NCBI GenBank assembly: GCA_002070945.1
Contig: MWEG01000117.1
Span: 1 to 64,000 of the forward strand
DNA from: Lentisphaerae bacterium ADurb.Bin082
Lineage (GTDB): Bacteria > Verrucomicrobiota > Lentisphaeria > Oligosphaerales > Oligosphaeraceae
Reading direction: 5' to 3'
Length of the DNA stretch: 64,000 nt
The notes under the pieces were generated by a model, which was not told the DNA's origin, ran no database searches, and was given only the letters and a program-made list of their open reading frames with translations. Position 1 is the first letter of the stretch, and every line of letters begins with the position of its first letter. Position numbers and translations under genes: made by a program. Of the stretch, positions 49,457-58,325 are shown in pieces.

Positions 49457-51496
49457 ATGGTTTTAGCTAAGGAATATGTCGGTGACATACTACTGCGAAG
49501 GTCATATACGGAGATGAGTTCCAGCGCCAATACTCCTGAATGTTTTGTCCGGGTCATCATGCAGCGCAGCGATCCGGTCGTGTATCGCGTCCAGGCCTTT
49601 CCTTGTCGAATTGGCCGATTGCCTGGCAATGACATTGTCATCAATGACAATTCCGTGTCAAGCCTGCATGCTGTCTTGGCACTGACCGGCAACGGCGTAA
49701 TCCAGCTGGAAGACCAGTGGAGTACGAATGGCATTTACTTTGAGACGCAGCGGGTCACCCAGCTGGTGATTGACCACCCGGTCAAGGTGATCATGGGCCG
49801 GGTGCGCTTGGACATCAGCCTGGAGGCGGCTGACGTCGTCGCAGAAGGGCAGTCGATGCGGGTGTTGGACGGCAGCCGGCCGCCGCTCAACGCCGACAGC
49901 CCAACTGAGGCCTCTGATGACGCCGAGGCGCAGCAGCCGCCGCCGCCCGGGAACCCGTCGGCGACTGGGCGGCGGCGCAGCGAGCCGACGTCTTTGGCAA
50001 AGGCTTTGGCCGACGACGAGCCGCTGTATCCCTCCACGTCTCCAGCAGCAACGATTTCGCGCACAGCGTCCAGCGGCAGGCAAGGCATTATCTGCCCACA
50101 TTGCTGGCATCGTTTTGCGGTGGACGAGTTTTTGTTCATCGCCCGGCACCAGAACCTGATTGGGGACGCGGTCCTGGGCGCGGAAGTGGCTAAGCGCTTC
50201 CTGCCGTCGCGTTTCACTCCCGAAGGCAACGCCCTGGATGCGGAGGGCATGAGCTGCCCGGACATGGCCTGCCCGCGCTGTCATCTGCGCATCCCGCAGG
50301 CGGCTAGCGAGATGCCGCCGTTGTTTCTGTCAATAGTCGGCGTCACAGCCAGCGGCAAGTCGTATTTCCTGACCAGCATGACCTGGGACCTGCGCAACAC
50401 CCTGCTGCATAACTTCGCCATATCGTTTGCTGACACCGACGCGGTCAACAACCAGATCCTGAATGATTTTGAGGAGACGGTTTTCCTGCATCCGGACGCT
50501 GACGAGCTGGTGGCGCTTCGCAAGACCGAACTTCAAGGCGAGCTGTACAACCAGGTGTTGATGGACAACATGCTCATCACCCTGCCGCGGCCATTTCTGT
50601 TCACGGTGACGCCGGCCGAGCATCATCCGCAGTACGAGACAGTGCGGGAAAGCATGTCGCGAACCTTGGTTCTCTACGACAACGCCGGCGAGCATTTCGA
50701 GCCGGGCATGGACTTGGTGGGCAATCCAACGACGCAGCATCTGCTGCATTCGGACACGATTTTCTTTTTGTTTGATCCGACTAAGGACGTCCGTTTCCGC
50801 CGCCGTCTGAGCGGGGTGACAGACCCGCAGCTGGCGGCCAAGGCCAGGGTTCAGCGCCAGGAAATCATCCTGACTGAGATGATCAATCGGATTAAGAAGT
50901 ACTCCGGCATGCGGAGCAACCGCAAGACTGACAAATTGATGATTGTCGTAGTCTCCAAGTTCGACGTGTGGAAGCAATTGCTTGATTTCGACCTGCCCGA
51001 GGAACCCTGGGTCTGGGAGCCGAAATACAACACCTGCGCCTTGGACGTGCCGCTGATCAAGAATGTCTCGTTTGCGCTGCGGCATTTGCTGGAGCGCATC
51101 TGTCCCGAGGTCGTGTCAACGGCGGAGTCGTTCGCTGGCGACGTGCTGTACCTGCCGAACAGCGCCCTTGGACACAGCCCGGAAGTCAACCCTGACACCG
51201 GCATGATCGGCATCCGTCCGCGGGACGTGGCCCCGTTCTGGGTGTCGGTGCCGATGCTGTATTTTTTCCATGAGCGCGGCTTCATACCTGGCGTGCCGGC
51301 CGCTCGTCCCCCCAATCAGGAAGTCGAGGCCACTTGCACGCTGTCTGGCGACGTCTATTTCGTGATGCTTCCGGGAATGACCAAGCCGTTGCAGATACCG
51401 ACTTCCTATGCCGGCTATCCTTTGCGTTGTCCCGGCACGGATATGTGGTTTACGATTCCTCTTTCCGACGCTGACGGAGGCAGGCGGGGCGGCTGA
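49457..51496 (+). CDS. FHA domain-zinc ribbon-P-loop GTPase (Double-GTPase 2-like)
   Basis: 679 residues from ATG 49457; ATG 49514 is a credible alternative that keeps every domain. FHA domain at about 40-110 (CRIGRLPGNDIVI, SSLHAVL, STNG), a phosphothreonine-binding fold. A Pro/Ser-rich linker (140-205) follows. A zinc-binding segment has C213 and C216 (CPHC), C267, C272 and C275 (CPRC). The GTPase-like domain (290-600) has G1 GVTASGKS (295-302), G3 DNAGE (408-412) and G4 SKFD (500-503). This architecture resembles the DO-GTPase2 family, known to pair with GAP1 proteins such as the one encoded next. Soluble, first gene of the operon. It is likely switched by phosphorylation of a partner, though no kinase gene is present here. 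Confidence 0.82.
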   Translation: MVLAKEYVGDILLRRSYTEMSSSANTPECFVRVIMQRSDPVVYRVQAFPCRIGRLPGNDIVINDNSVSSLHAVLALTGNGVIQLEDQWSTNGIYFETQRVTQLVIDHPVKVIMGRVRLDISLEAADVVAEGQSMRVLDGSRPPLNADSPTEASDDAEAQQPPPPGNPSATGRRRSEPTSLAKALADDEPLYPSTSPAATISRTASSGRQGIICPHCWHRFAVDEFLFIARHQNLIGDAVLGAEVAKRFLPSRFTPEGNALDAEGMSCPDMACPRCHLRIPQAASEMPPLFLSIVGVTASGKSYFLTSMTWDLRNTLLHNFAISFADTDAVNNQILNDFEETVFLHPDADELVALRKTELQGELYNQVLMDNMLITLPRPFLFTVTPAEHHPQYETVRESMSRTLVLYDNAGEHFEPGMDLVGNPTTQHLLHSDTIFFLFDPTKDVRFRRRLSGVTDPQLAAKARVQRQEIILTEMINRIKKYSGMRSNRKTDKLMIVVVSKFDVWKQLLDFDLPEEPWVWEPKYNTCALDVPLIKNVSFALRHLLERICPEVVSTAESFAGDVLYLPNSALGHSPEVNPDTGMIGIRPRDVAPFWVSVPMLYFFHERGFIPGVPAARPPNQEVEATCTLSGDVYFVMLPGMTKPLQIPTSYAGYPLRCPGTDMWFTIPLSDADGGRRGG

Positions 51497-51521
51497 CTGG
51501 CCGCAGTCGTGGAGACGGTCT

Positions 51522-52433
51522 ATGGCGTATGAATTGATCTACACATCTGCGGAACGCGGCTTGCGCCCAGGGACGCGCGGCTTCTGCACGGTGGCCTTTA
51601 CGCGCGGCATGCCGCCGCCGCAAGTGCAGCTCCTGGAGGCGATGAGCGCCTACAAGAGCCTGTACGGCGTGCACGAGGCACCCTCCGGGCCGGAGCCGGT
51701 GTCCTGGAGCCATTATCGCAATAATTTGGCTGGCCGCGATGTGACGATTTTATCGCGGGTCGGGCCGACGGCGGCTGATCACACCGGCCGCACCAACAAG
51801 CTGGCGCACCATGTCCTGGTTCCAGCGCGCGAACGAGCCGTGGGAGGCCCGGCCTGGGTGAGCCAGCAGCCTGGCTTTTTCATCGATGCATGGGATGAGC
51901 CAGCGCATTACTTGGAGATGCCAAAGGCGATTCCGCCAGGCGACGGCAGCGGCGGCAAAGCCGCAGCCTGGGAGAAGCTGACCGGCGACGCTGGGCAGGC
52001 GTCTTGCCTGGCCGAGGAGTATCTGGCCAACCCTTCCGGGGTTGTGCTGGTGATGTTTGCACCAGGGATGGACATGTTGGCCTTGCTGGGGGAATCCATG
52101 GCTTTGCTGCCGTCGTCGGCGCGCTGGCAAGTGACCTACAGCACATATTTCACCGGCCTCCCGGCTGGGGCGACGTGCTGCTGGCGGTGTTGCGTGGCCG
52201 GCTCGGACGTCAGCCGCGAGACAAGCCGCCTGCCCGGAGTGAAGGTTATTGACTTGACAACGCCGTTGCCGACAGTTCCTGCTGGTCAGCTGGCTGAACT
52301 GGCTAGGCATGGCCGCCCTGCCGCAGCCAAGGCAACGGTCGAAGCCCCAGCGCCGCAGCCGCGCCCGCGTTCCAGGTCGGCACCAGAGCGACATCTGAAT
52401 ATGTTGAATTTGAAGCCTCGAAAGCCTGATTGA
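51522..52433 (+). CDS. GTPase-associated protein, GAP1-N2 domain
   Basis: 303 residues from ATG 51522 (GTGGAGACGGTCT upstream); earlier frame positions overlap the GTPase gene. The N-terminal 170 residues show the GAP1-N2 pattern as I recall it: YTSAERGLRPGTRGFCTVA, GMPPPQVQLLEAMSAY, SWSHY, VTILSRVG and DHTGRTNKLAHHVLV. The family is defined by its genomic pairing with GTPases and is predicted to regulate or assemble with them. The middle has a cysteine cluster (TCCWRCC). The C-terminus is a basic, Pro/Ala-rich tail. The C-terminal GAP1 modules seen in longer relatives are missing. 25 bases separate it from the GTPase gene. Confidence 0.75.
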   Translation: MAYELIYTSAERGLRPGTRGFCTVAFTRGMPPPQVQLLEAMSAYKSLYGVHEAPSGPEPVSWSHYRNNLAGRDVTILSRVGPTAADHTGRTNKLAHHVLVPARERAVGGPAWVSQQPGFFIDAWDEPAHYLEMPKAIPPGDGSGGKAAAWEKLTGDAGQASCLAEEYLANPSGVVLVMFAPGMDMLALLGESMALLPSSARWQVTYSTYFTGLPAGATCCWRCCVAGSDVSRETSRLPGVKVIDLTTPLPTVPAGQLAELARHGRPAAAKATVEAPAPQPRPRSRSAPERHLNMLNLKPRKPD

Positions 52434-52500
52434 GAAAGACCTCCAGCGCGGCGGCAGATAGACGTGAGCATCAGTTAGTTTAAGGTGTAAGGAATTCCGG

Positions 52501-55500
52501 ATGAGCCCAGAACAGCAATTGGTTCGGCAGATTTGTCAAGCGATGTCTTCCGGGCAGTTGGAGCGCAACGCCCATCTCCAGGACTTGGCGGTTCAATTTG
52601 CGGAATTGTGCCAAAAGGCCAATGACCGCCTGCTCCGCTGCGCCGATTATCTTGACAAGGGCATGCGCTCAGAAGCCGTTCATGAGGCGAGGACGTTGCC
52701 GGATTTGCTGGCGTTGGCAGAACTGCTCGAGTTTGACGGGGTCAAGAAATGGCGGAACATCAGCGCTGATATGGACTTCCCCCCGGCGCCGTCGCTGGAC
52801 GCCGGGCGGCTGGCGCGCTTGCGGGAGGCATGCGTGCGGGAAGGGGAATTGGAGCCGCTGATGAAGGAGTACCGGCGCGCCGTTTACCAAGGCGACCATG
52901 ACGCCTGCATCGGCGTGCTCCGCAAGCTGCGCCAGATTGATCCTGGCAATCCCAGCTGGGAAGTCAACCTGCGCCCCCTGGAGGAAGCGTCCTTGGAGAA
53001 CTGGTGCGCATGGGCAGAGGCAGCCCTGGAAGAGGACGACCGAGAACGACAGCGGACGATCTATGAAGAGCTGACCCATCCGATGCGGGCGGTGCCAGCG
53101 CCGGAAGAGCTGATTCACCGCCTGCGCATGGCACTGTTGTCTGAACGAGCGCAGGAACTCCTGGCCGTGGGAAAGAAAGTCCAGTCTAAGCTGCAAGACG
53201 CCCTGGCCAGCGAGGATGGCGTCGAGGTCGAAGCAGCGTTGGCGGAAGCATCAGGCTTGACGGCGGACGAGGCTTTTCTGAAGCTCCCTCCAGGCTGGGA
53301 GGACGACCTGGCAGCCGGCCGCGCCTTTTTGGAGCGGTTGGAGCGGCAGCGGGCCAGCCAGGCCGAATTCCGGGCGGAAGTCGAGGCCTTGCAGGAGAAA
53401 GTGGCGGATAGAAGCACGAGCGAGCTGGAGCTGCGCCAGGCTTGGGAACGCTTGCTGAGCAGTGGGCAGCCGTTGTCAGACTTGCTGCGGCGCCAGGTTG
53501 AAGAGCGCCTGGCCGCGATGGTGCGGGCGCGGCAGCGGAAAGCCAGGTTGACGATTGTGCTGAGCGTGGCGGTCATAGCTGCCGTGGTGGCGGCAGCCGG
53601 ATGGATTTTGTACAGCGTCCAGGCGTCCCGCCAGCAAGCGGCCATGATGGCGGAAATGGACCAGCTGTTCAAGAGCGGCGAGTACGGCGCCTTGCAGCTG
53701 TATATGGACGAGCTGCGGCAGTCAGCGCCAGAATTCCACCAGAGTCCGAAAGTCTCTGATCTGCGCCGTCAGCTGGAGCGAGTATTGGCGGAACGGGGGG
53801 AGAAGCAGGCGCGTTTTGAACAGATGCAGCAGGAATGGGAGGGGATTCGGCGTTCGTACGAGCAGGCCAGCCCGGAACGCATCCAGCGTTTCCTGGAAGA
53901 AGCCAAGAGCGTGGTGCAGACGCTGGGGCGGGACGCTGCCCAGCGGGTCCAGACGTGGCAGCAGGGCTGGGAGAGCTGGCAGGAGCGTCGCCGCTTGCAG
54001 GCAGACCAGGAGCTGCGGCGGGTGGCAGGGCAGATTTCGGCAGCCGCCCAAGAAGCCCGGAAGCAGCCTTTCGCCAGGGCGGAATTGGAGCAGGAAAAGC
54101 TGGATGGACTCAAAGCGTTGTTGCAGGAGGCCCAGGCATATTATGCGTTAGGCGGCGTTGAGGCCAAAGGCGAGCTTGACGCGGCACGGGAATTGCTGGC
54201 AGGCTGGGAGAGGGAGAAGCAGCAGCGGGAGGAAGAAGCCGCAGCCCGTCGGGAAGAACTCGCCCGCCAGGAAAAGGAGTTGCTGCGGTCGCTGCCAGAC
54301 CTGGGCCGCTATCGCCAGCAGCTGACCAGCATGGCAGCGGCACTCGGCGAGAATGACCCGGTCAGCTTGGGCTGCAAGCGCTGCCTGGCCCAGTTCGGTT
54401 CATACGAGGGCGCAGTAGTCTTGCAGGGATTCAAGATCAGTTCCTGGCCCCTGCCTGAAGAGACGGTCGAACGTTTGCGTGCCCTGGTCGGCGACGGCGG
54501 GACAGCAGTGCAGACGATTTGGGAGAGCGACCTCCGAGCCTTGCTGAAATATGTGGACGGAGACCAGGAAGTGCGCCAGCGGATCAAGGCGATGCTGTCG
54601 GAAAACCAAGAGATGCTCAACCTGTATGTCTGGCGCTATCGGCCTATCGGCGGTGAATGGCGCCTGCTGTACATGCCCAAAGAGCTGAATGCCCGCAAGG
54701 AAACGGCTGAGGACGGAACAGAATACACCCGTTATTTCGGCCAAGTCTACTACACGGACAATGATTTTGGCGCACCGCGCCTGGTCCATACCAGCCGAGC
54801 TTTTCGCAATCATCTCACAACGCGCGAATATGAAATGGAAAGGTCGTTCAATGCTGACGATAATCGCAGCGCATACGCACGTTTCCTGTATCGTTTTGTC
54901 TTGGAGACGGACGCGGCGCCGTCGGCGGCTGAGCATATCTTGTCGGCTTTGCGCGGATTGCGCAGTGACACGGAGATGGAAGCGGTGCCCAAAGCCTGGC
55001 TGATGAAGCGGCTGATGAATTTGCTCAGCGAATACTATCGTACCTGGTTGCCGGAGAGTGCAGGCTGGGCCGAGGCCATGAATCAGATCAGCACCGAGGT
55101 GCCCTGGATGAATCCCAGGCATTCGGACACGATTGCGGCGGCCGGGATGCTCGAAGAAGTTTTGGAAGACATTCCGGCTTTCAACGGCGAAGTCAGGAAG
55201 CTGCAAGAGAGCCTTCAGGTTTTGCAGCGGGTGTTGAGTACGGAATTGCGTTGTGTCGGAGCGTTGCGCCCTGATTCCGGAAATGGCTTGTCAGCCTACT
55301 ATGCCGGAAATGCAGTCCCCAGCGAGGTGTGGGTGCTGCTGGCGCAATCTGCCCAGGCGCAGCCGGTTTTCAAGATTTTGTCATCCCAAGGCAAGGGCTT
55401 GCGGCCAGAAGTGCTCGCGGAATGTTTCCCGGGACTGCCGTTGTTTGCTCCGGCGCCGGGACAGGAGCTGGACGGCCTGGCAAAACGACTGCCGGGATTC

Positions 55501-55563
55501 CAGGCGGCCGATGGCGCGAAGCCGGAACGGCCGGTGGCATGGCCGGTCAATGCATGGCCATGA
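52501..55563 (+). CDS. 1020-residue single-pass membrane coiled-coil protein
   Basis: The product has one membrane segment near 349-369 (LTIVLSVAVIAAVVAAAGWILY), preceded by RARQRKAR. By the positive-inside rule the first 340 residues are cytoplasmic and the last 650 are periplasmic. Both sides are rich in Glu, Arg, Gln, Leu and Ala with extended coiled-coil character (about 270-345 and 375-600). The last 300 residues are more globular (LYVWRYRPIGGEWRLLYMPK, YYTDNDFGAPRLVHTSRAFRNH). No domain recognised. Position between the GTPase pair and the PilMNOP-like genes suggests it links cytoplasmic signalling to the envelope complex. 67 bases follow the previous stop. Confidence 0.75.
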   Translation: MSPEQQLVRQICQAMSSGQLERNAHLQDLAVQFAELCQKANDRLLRCADYLDKGMRSEAVHEARTLPDLLALAELLEFDGVKKWRNISADMDFPPAPSLDAGRLARLREACVREGELEPLMKEYRRAVYQGDHDACIGVLRKLRQIDPGNPSWEVNLRPLEEASLENWCAWAEAALEEDDRERQRTIYEELTHPMRAVPAPEELIHRLRMALLSERAQELLAVGKKVQSKLQDALASEDGVEVEAALAEASGLTADEAFLKLPPGWEDDLAAGRAFLERLERQRASQAEFRAEVEALQEKVADRSTSELELRQAWERLLSSGQPLSDLLRRQVEERLAAMVRARQRKARLTIVLSVAVIAAVVAAAGWILYSVQASRQQAAMMAEMDQLFKSGEYGALQLYMDELRQSAPEFHQSPKVSDLRRQLERVLAERGEKQARFEQMQQEWEGIRRSYEQASPERIQRFLEEAKSVVQTLGRDAAQRVQTWQQGWESWQERRRLQADQELRRVAGQISAAAQEARKQPFARAELEQEKLDGLKALLQEAQAYYALGGVEAKGELDAARELLAGWEREKQQREEEAAARREELARQEKELLRSLPDLGRYRQQLTSMAAALGENDPVSLGCKRCLAQFGSYEGAVVLQGFKISSWPLPEETVERLRALVGDGGTAVQTIWESDLRALLKYVDGDQEVRQRIKAMLSENQEMLNLYVWRYRPIGGEWRLLYMPKELNARKETAEDGTEYTRYFGQVYYTDNDFGAPRLVHTSRAFRNHLTTREYEMERSFNADDNRSAYARFLYRFVLETDAAPSAAEHILSALRGLRSDTEMEAVPKAWLMKRLMNLLSEYYRTWLPESAGWAEAMNQISTEVPWMNPRHSDTIAAAGMLEEVLEDIPAFNGEVRKLQESLQVLQRVLSTELRCVGALRPDSGNGLSAYYAGNAVPSEVWVLLAQSAQAQPVFKILSSQGKGLRPEVLAECFPGLPLFAPAPGQELDGLAKRLPGFQAADGAKPERPVAWPVNAWP

Positions 55564-55615
55564 CCGCTGCCGGTTTTGAATGAAGCGATTGGTGAGCGAA
55601 TCGGAGCGAAGATTG

Positions 55616-57430
55616 ATGTTTTCCGGTCGAAATCACTATCTTGGTTTGGACATTGGCGCTTCGGGGCCGAAGGCGCTGGTTCTGCGTCGGCACGGCAAGG
55701 GCGTTGACATCGCAGCAGCGGAAAAGCTGGATATTGCCGAGGAAGGCATCCTTACCGAGAAGGAATTGTACCAGAGCGTGCGCGACTGGCTGCAGAGCCG
55801 CGGCTGGGCCAAGCTCCCGCTCGTGCTCGGGACGCCCCAATGCTTGTCAACGACCCTGGTCAGCGATTTTCCGGCTGCGTCGCCGTCAGCACTGTCTGAC
55901 ATGGTCAAGCATGAGGCCCGGCAGCTGGCCAGCCTTTCGGATGAGGCTTTTGTGCATGATTATCAGCCCTTGCCGGCTGGTTGCGGCCGCCAGCAGCCGG
56001 TTCTGATTGGCTTGTGCCGCGAGCAGACGCTTCGCGAGCGGCTGCGCTTGTGCGCTGACGTCGGCCTCCGCCATGACGGCCTGGCCATGACTGGTCTGGC
56101 CATGGTGAGCGCGTATTGCTGGTGTCACCCTGAGGCGGCGCATGCGCCCCAGCCGGTACTGCTGCTGGACTTGGGCAAGGATAACTCTACAGCCGTGGTG
56201 TTGGCAGGTGGCCAGCCATTGTTTATTGGCTCGCTGCTGTTCAACGCCGAGCGTTTTCAGCAGGCTCTGGCGACTCGCCACGGCGCGTCCAAGTATGACG
56301 AGAAGCCATCCCCCGAGCGGGTGAATCTTTTGGACGAAGCGCCGAACTCAGCGCTTCTGGTTGCGGCTCGGCAGCTGGAGACGGAAATTCACAATGCCGT
56401 CGAACACTGGCGCAACCAGGAACAGGCCGAGATGGCGTCGGCACTGATTGAACAAGTTTATGTGTGCGGGGGCGGAAGTCTGCTGGGCGGTCTGGATGCC
56501 TGGCTGGCGGACCGGCTGGAGAGCAGGGTGGAGGTTTTCGGGCCGAGGGTCGGAGGCGTCCGTCGACCGGAATTCGTGGTCGCGCTTGGCTTGGCTTTGC
56601 AAGCGGCTGGGGAAGCTGAATTGAGTTTGTCGCTGTTGCCGGCGGATATCGCCTGGCGTTTGCAGCGAGAGCGTCGCTGGCCCTGGCTGGCCGCAGCCTT
56701 GGCGTTGGTCGTCGTCGTCCTGGGCGCATTGGAGGCCTCCTGGTGGCAGCGGAGCAGCCGCGATTTGGCGGAGTGCCGGGTTCGCATTGAACAGCTGTCG
56801 CAATGCGGCAATTACATCAACGGCATTGAGCAGCTGCAACGTCGCCGCCGACAGCTGGAAGCAGAGCTTCTTCCCCTGGTGATCACCGGCAACCAGGCGC
56901 GACGAGCGACTGCGGCCATTGCGCAACTGGGGCGCTCCTGTGCTGACGACGATTGGTTCATCTACCTGGCGGATGAGGCGAGTTATCATGCCAAGCGAGA
57001 GTCTGGCAGCAAGCTCCCAGCGCAGCGGGCGGTCGCGCCCCCTGCGCCAGCTGGCGGGATGTTTGGCGCAACCGCCGAACCAGCTTTGAGCGACCGCGCT
57101 GCCAAGGCTGAATTTCCGGCTTTGCTTTCAGTTTTCGATCTGCCCTGCAATCATGCCTATATTGCCGCTGGCTATACGCCCTTGCAGGCAGAGCAGCCCT
57201 TTGAGCCGATTCGCAACTTGGTTCGAAAGCTGAATGCTGGCCAGGAATTCCGCGGCGTTGATCAGCTTTCCGAGCAGGATCGCATGGGTAGGGAGGACAT
57301 TTTCCGGCCGTGGATGGCTTTTTTCAAGAAATTTCCGAAAGAGGAGTTCAAATCTTTTTCGTTCCGGCTGCCGCTGGCGGCGCCAGATGTCCGTCCGCTT
57401 CCTGCCGTTGCTGAGGAGGTGGGGCCATGA
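55616..57430 (+). CDS. PilM-PilN-like fusion protein
   Basis: 604 residues from ATG 55616, chosen for GGAGCGAAG upstream and the PilM-like MFSGRNHYLGLDIGAS; ATG 55580 adds 12 residues. Residues 1-340 are a PilM-type actin-like ATPase: phosphate-1 LDIGASGPKALVL, phosphate-2 LLLDLGKDNSTAVVL (182-196), adenosine motif VYVCGGGSLLGGLDAWL (281-297). A membrane segment follows at 357-378 (LAAALALVVVVLGALEAS). Then comes a periplasmic coiled coil (RIEQLSQ..QLQRRRRQLEAEL) and a small domain as in PilN. In most type IV pilus systems PilM and PilN are separate and PilM binds the PilN N-terminus; here they are one chain. Overlaps the next gene by ATGA. Confidence 0.82.
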   Translation: MFSGRNHYLGLDIGASGPKALVLRRHGKGVDIAAAEKLDIAEEGILTEKELYQSVRDWLQSRGWAKLPLVLGTPQCLSTTLVSDFPAASPSALSDMVKHEARQLASLSDEAFVHDYQPLPAGCGRQQPVLIGLCREQTLRERLRLCADVGLRHDGLAMTGLAMVSAYCWCHPEAAHAPQPVLLLDLGKDNSTAVVLAGGQPLFIGSLLFNAERFQQALATRHGASKYDEKPSPERVNLLDEAPNSALLVAARQLETEIHNAVEHWRNQEQAEMASALIEQVYVCGGGSLLGGLDAWLADRLESRVEVFGPRVGGVRRPEFVVALGLALQAAGEAELSLSLLPADIAWRLQRERRWPWLAAALALVVVVLGALEASWWQRSSRDLAECRVRIEQLSQCGNYINGIEQLQRRRRQLEAELLPLVITGNQARRATAAIAQLGRSCADDDWFIYLADEASYHAKRESGSKLPAQRAVAPPAPAGGMFGATAEPALSDRAAKAEFPALLSVFDLPCNHAYIAAGYTPLQAEQPFEPIRNLVRKLNAGQEFRGVDQLSEQDRMGREDIFRPWMAFFKKFPKEEFKSFSFRLPLAAPDVRPLPAVAEEVGP

Positions 57431-58314
57431 GCCGCTGGTTGAAAGTGCATCAGGCATTGTTGGCGGCGGCGTTGTTGCTCTTGGCCGTGCAGGCGTTGCT
57501 GTATGTCCTAGTGCTGCAACCGAGGAAGCGAGAATTGCAAAAGGCCCGCCAGGAGGAAGAGGAATTGCAAAAGCGCCTGAGCCGCTCCCCGTGGCCGACG
57601 CAGGCGGAACGGCTGGCCGCGCATGCCAAAGAGCTGCAGCAGGTCCTAGGCGATGCGGAAAGCGGCGAGGGACTGGCAGCGCAAGTCCAGGCCGCCAGGG
57701 ACAAGGCCTCGCGAACATTCGCGCCTTATATTAAAAAAGGTTATGAGACCTCGGCGAACTTGGTTCGCAGCGTGTCGTTGCTGGACTACCAGGCGGAATA
57801 CTCCCGCATATCTCGGGAATTGTCAGCCAAGGGTGTGCATATTTCTCCGTCGGTGCTGAAACTTCGCGATGACACTTCGAGTCCATACGTATATCAGTTG
57901 ATGCTGCATGTCTGGGCAGTGGAAAAGGTGGCCGGACAGGCGCTGGAGGCCGGATTGCAGATTGCGAACGACGACACGGTCAAGGTGACGGCGCCAGCAG
58001 GGGCGTCTATGCCGGCGGCAGCCATCGTCGCTGAACCCATGCTGGCTCTGAGCAACGCGGAAACATCGAAACAGCCTTACATGCTTGGCTTTCCAGTGCG
58101 GGTGGCGGCGGACGGCAGCCTGGAGCAGGTGCTGGCGTTCCTGGCTTCCCTGGATGGCCCGGAAATGTTTTTGCCGGTTCGAGGATTTGAGTTGACAGCC
58201 GTGCCGCCAGCGTCGCTGAAAGCGGATTCGGCAGGATTGCTCGTAAGTGGCAATCTGCGCCTGGAAGTCGAGTGCATAGCATTTTTTGTCCTGGAGAGCA
58301 ATGAGGAACCCTGA
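57427..58314 (+). CDS. PilO-like inner membrane protein
   Basis: 295 residues. One N-terminal membrane segment (ALLAAALLLLAVQALLYVLVL, about 10-30) is followed by a coiled coil (RKRELQKARQEEEELQKRL to about 100). A periplasmic domain follows with the PilO-like ending SLEQVLAFLASLDGPEMFLPVRGFEL split over two strands. This is the topology of PilO, which pairs with PilN to form the inner-membrane platform. Sequence identity to known PilO is low, so the call rests on topology, domain style and the neighbouring PilM-PilN gene. Starts within the PilM-PilN stop (ATGA). Confidence 0.72.
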   Translation: MSRWLKVHQALLAAALLLLAVQALLYVLVLQPRKRELQKARQEEEELQKRLSRSPWPTQAERLAAHAKELQQVLGDAESGEGLAAQVQAARDKASRTFAPYIKKGYETSANLVRSVSLLDYQAEYSRISRELSAKGVHISPSVLKLRDDTSSPYVYQLMLHVWAVEKVAGQALEAGLQIANDDTVKVTAPAGASMPAAAIVAEPMLALSNAETSKQPYMLGFPVRVAADGSLEQVLAFLASLDGPEMFLPVRGFELTAVPPASLKADSAGLLVSGNLRLEVECIAFFVLESNEEP

Positions 58315-58325
58315 GGATAGTTTCG

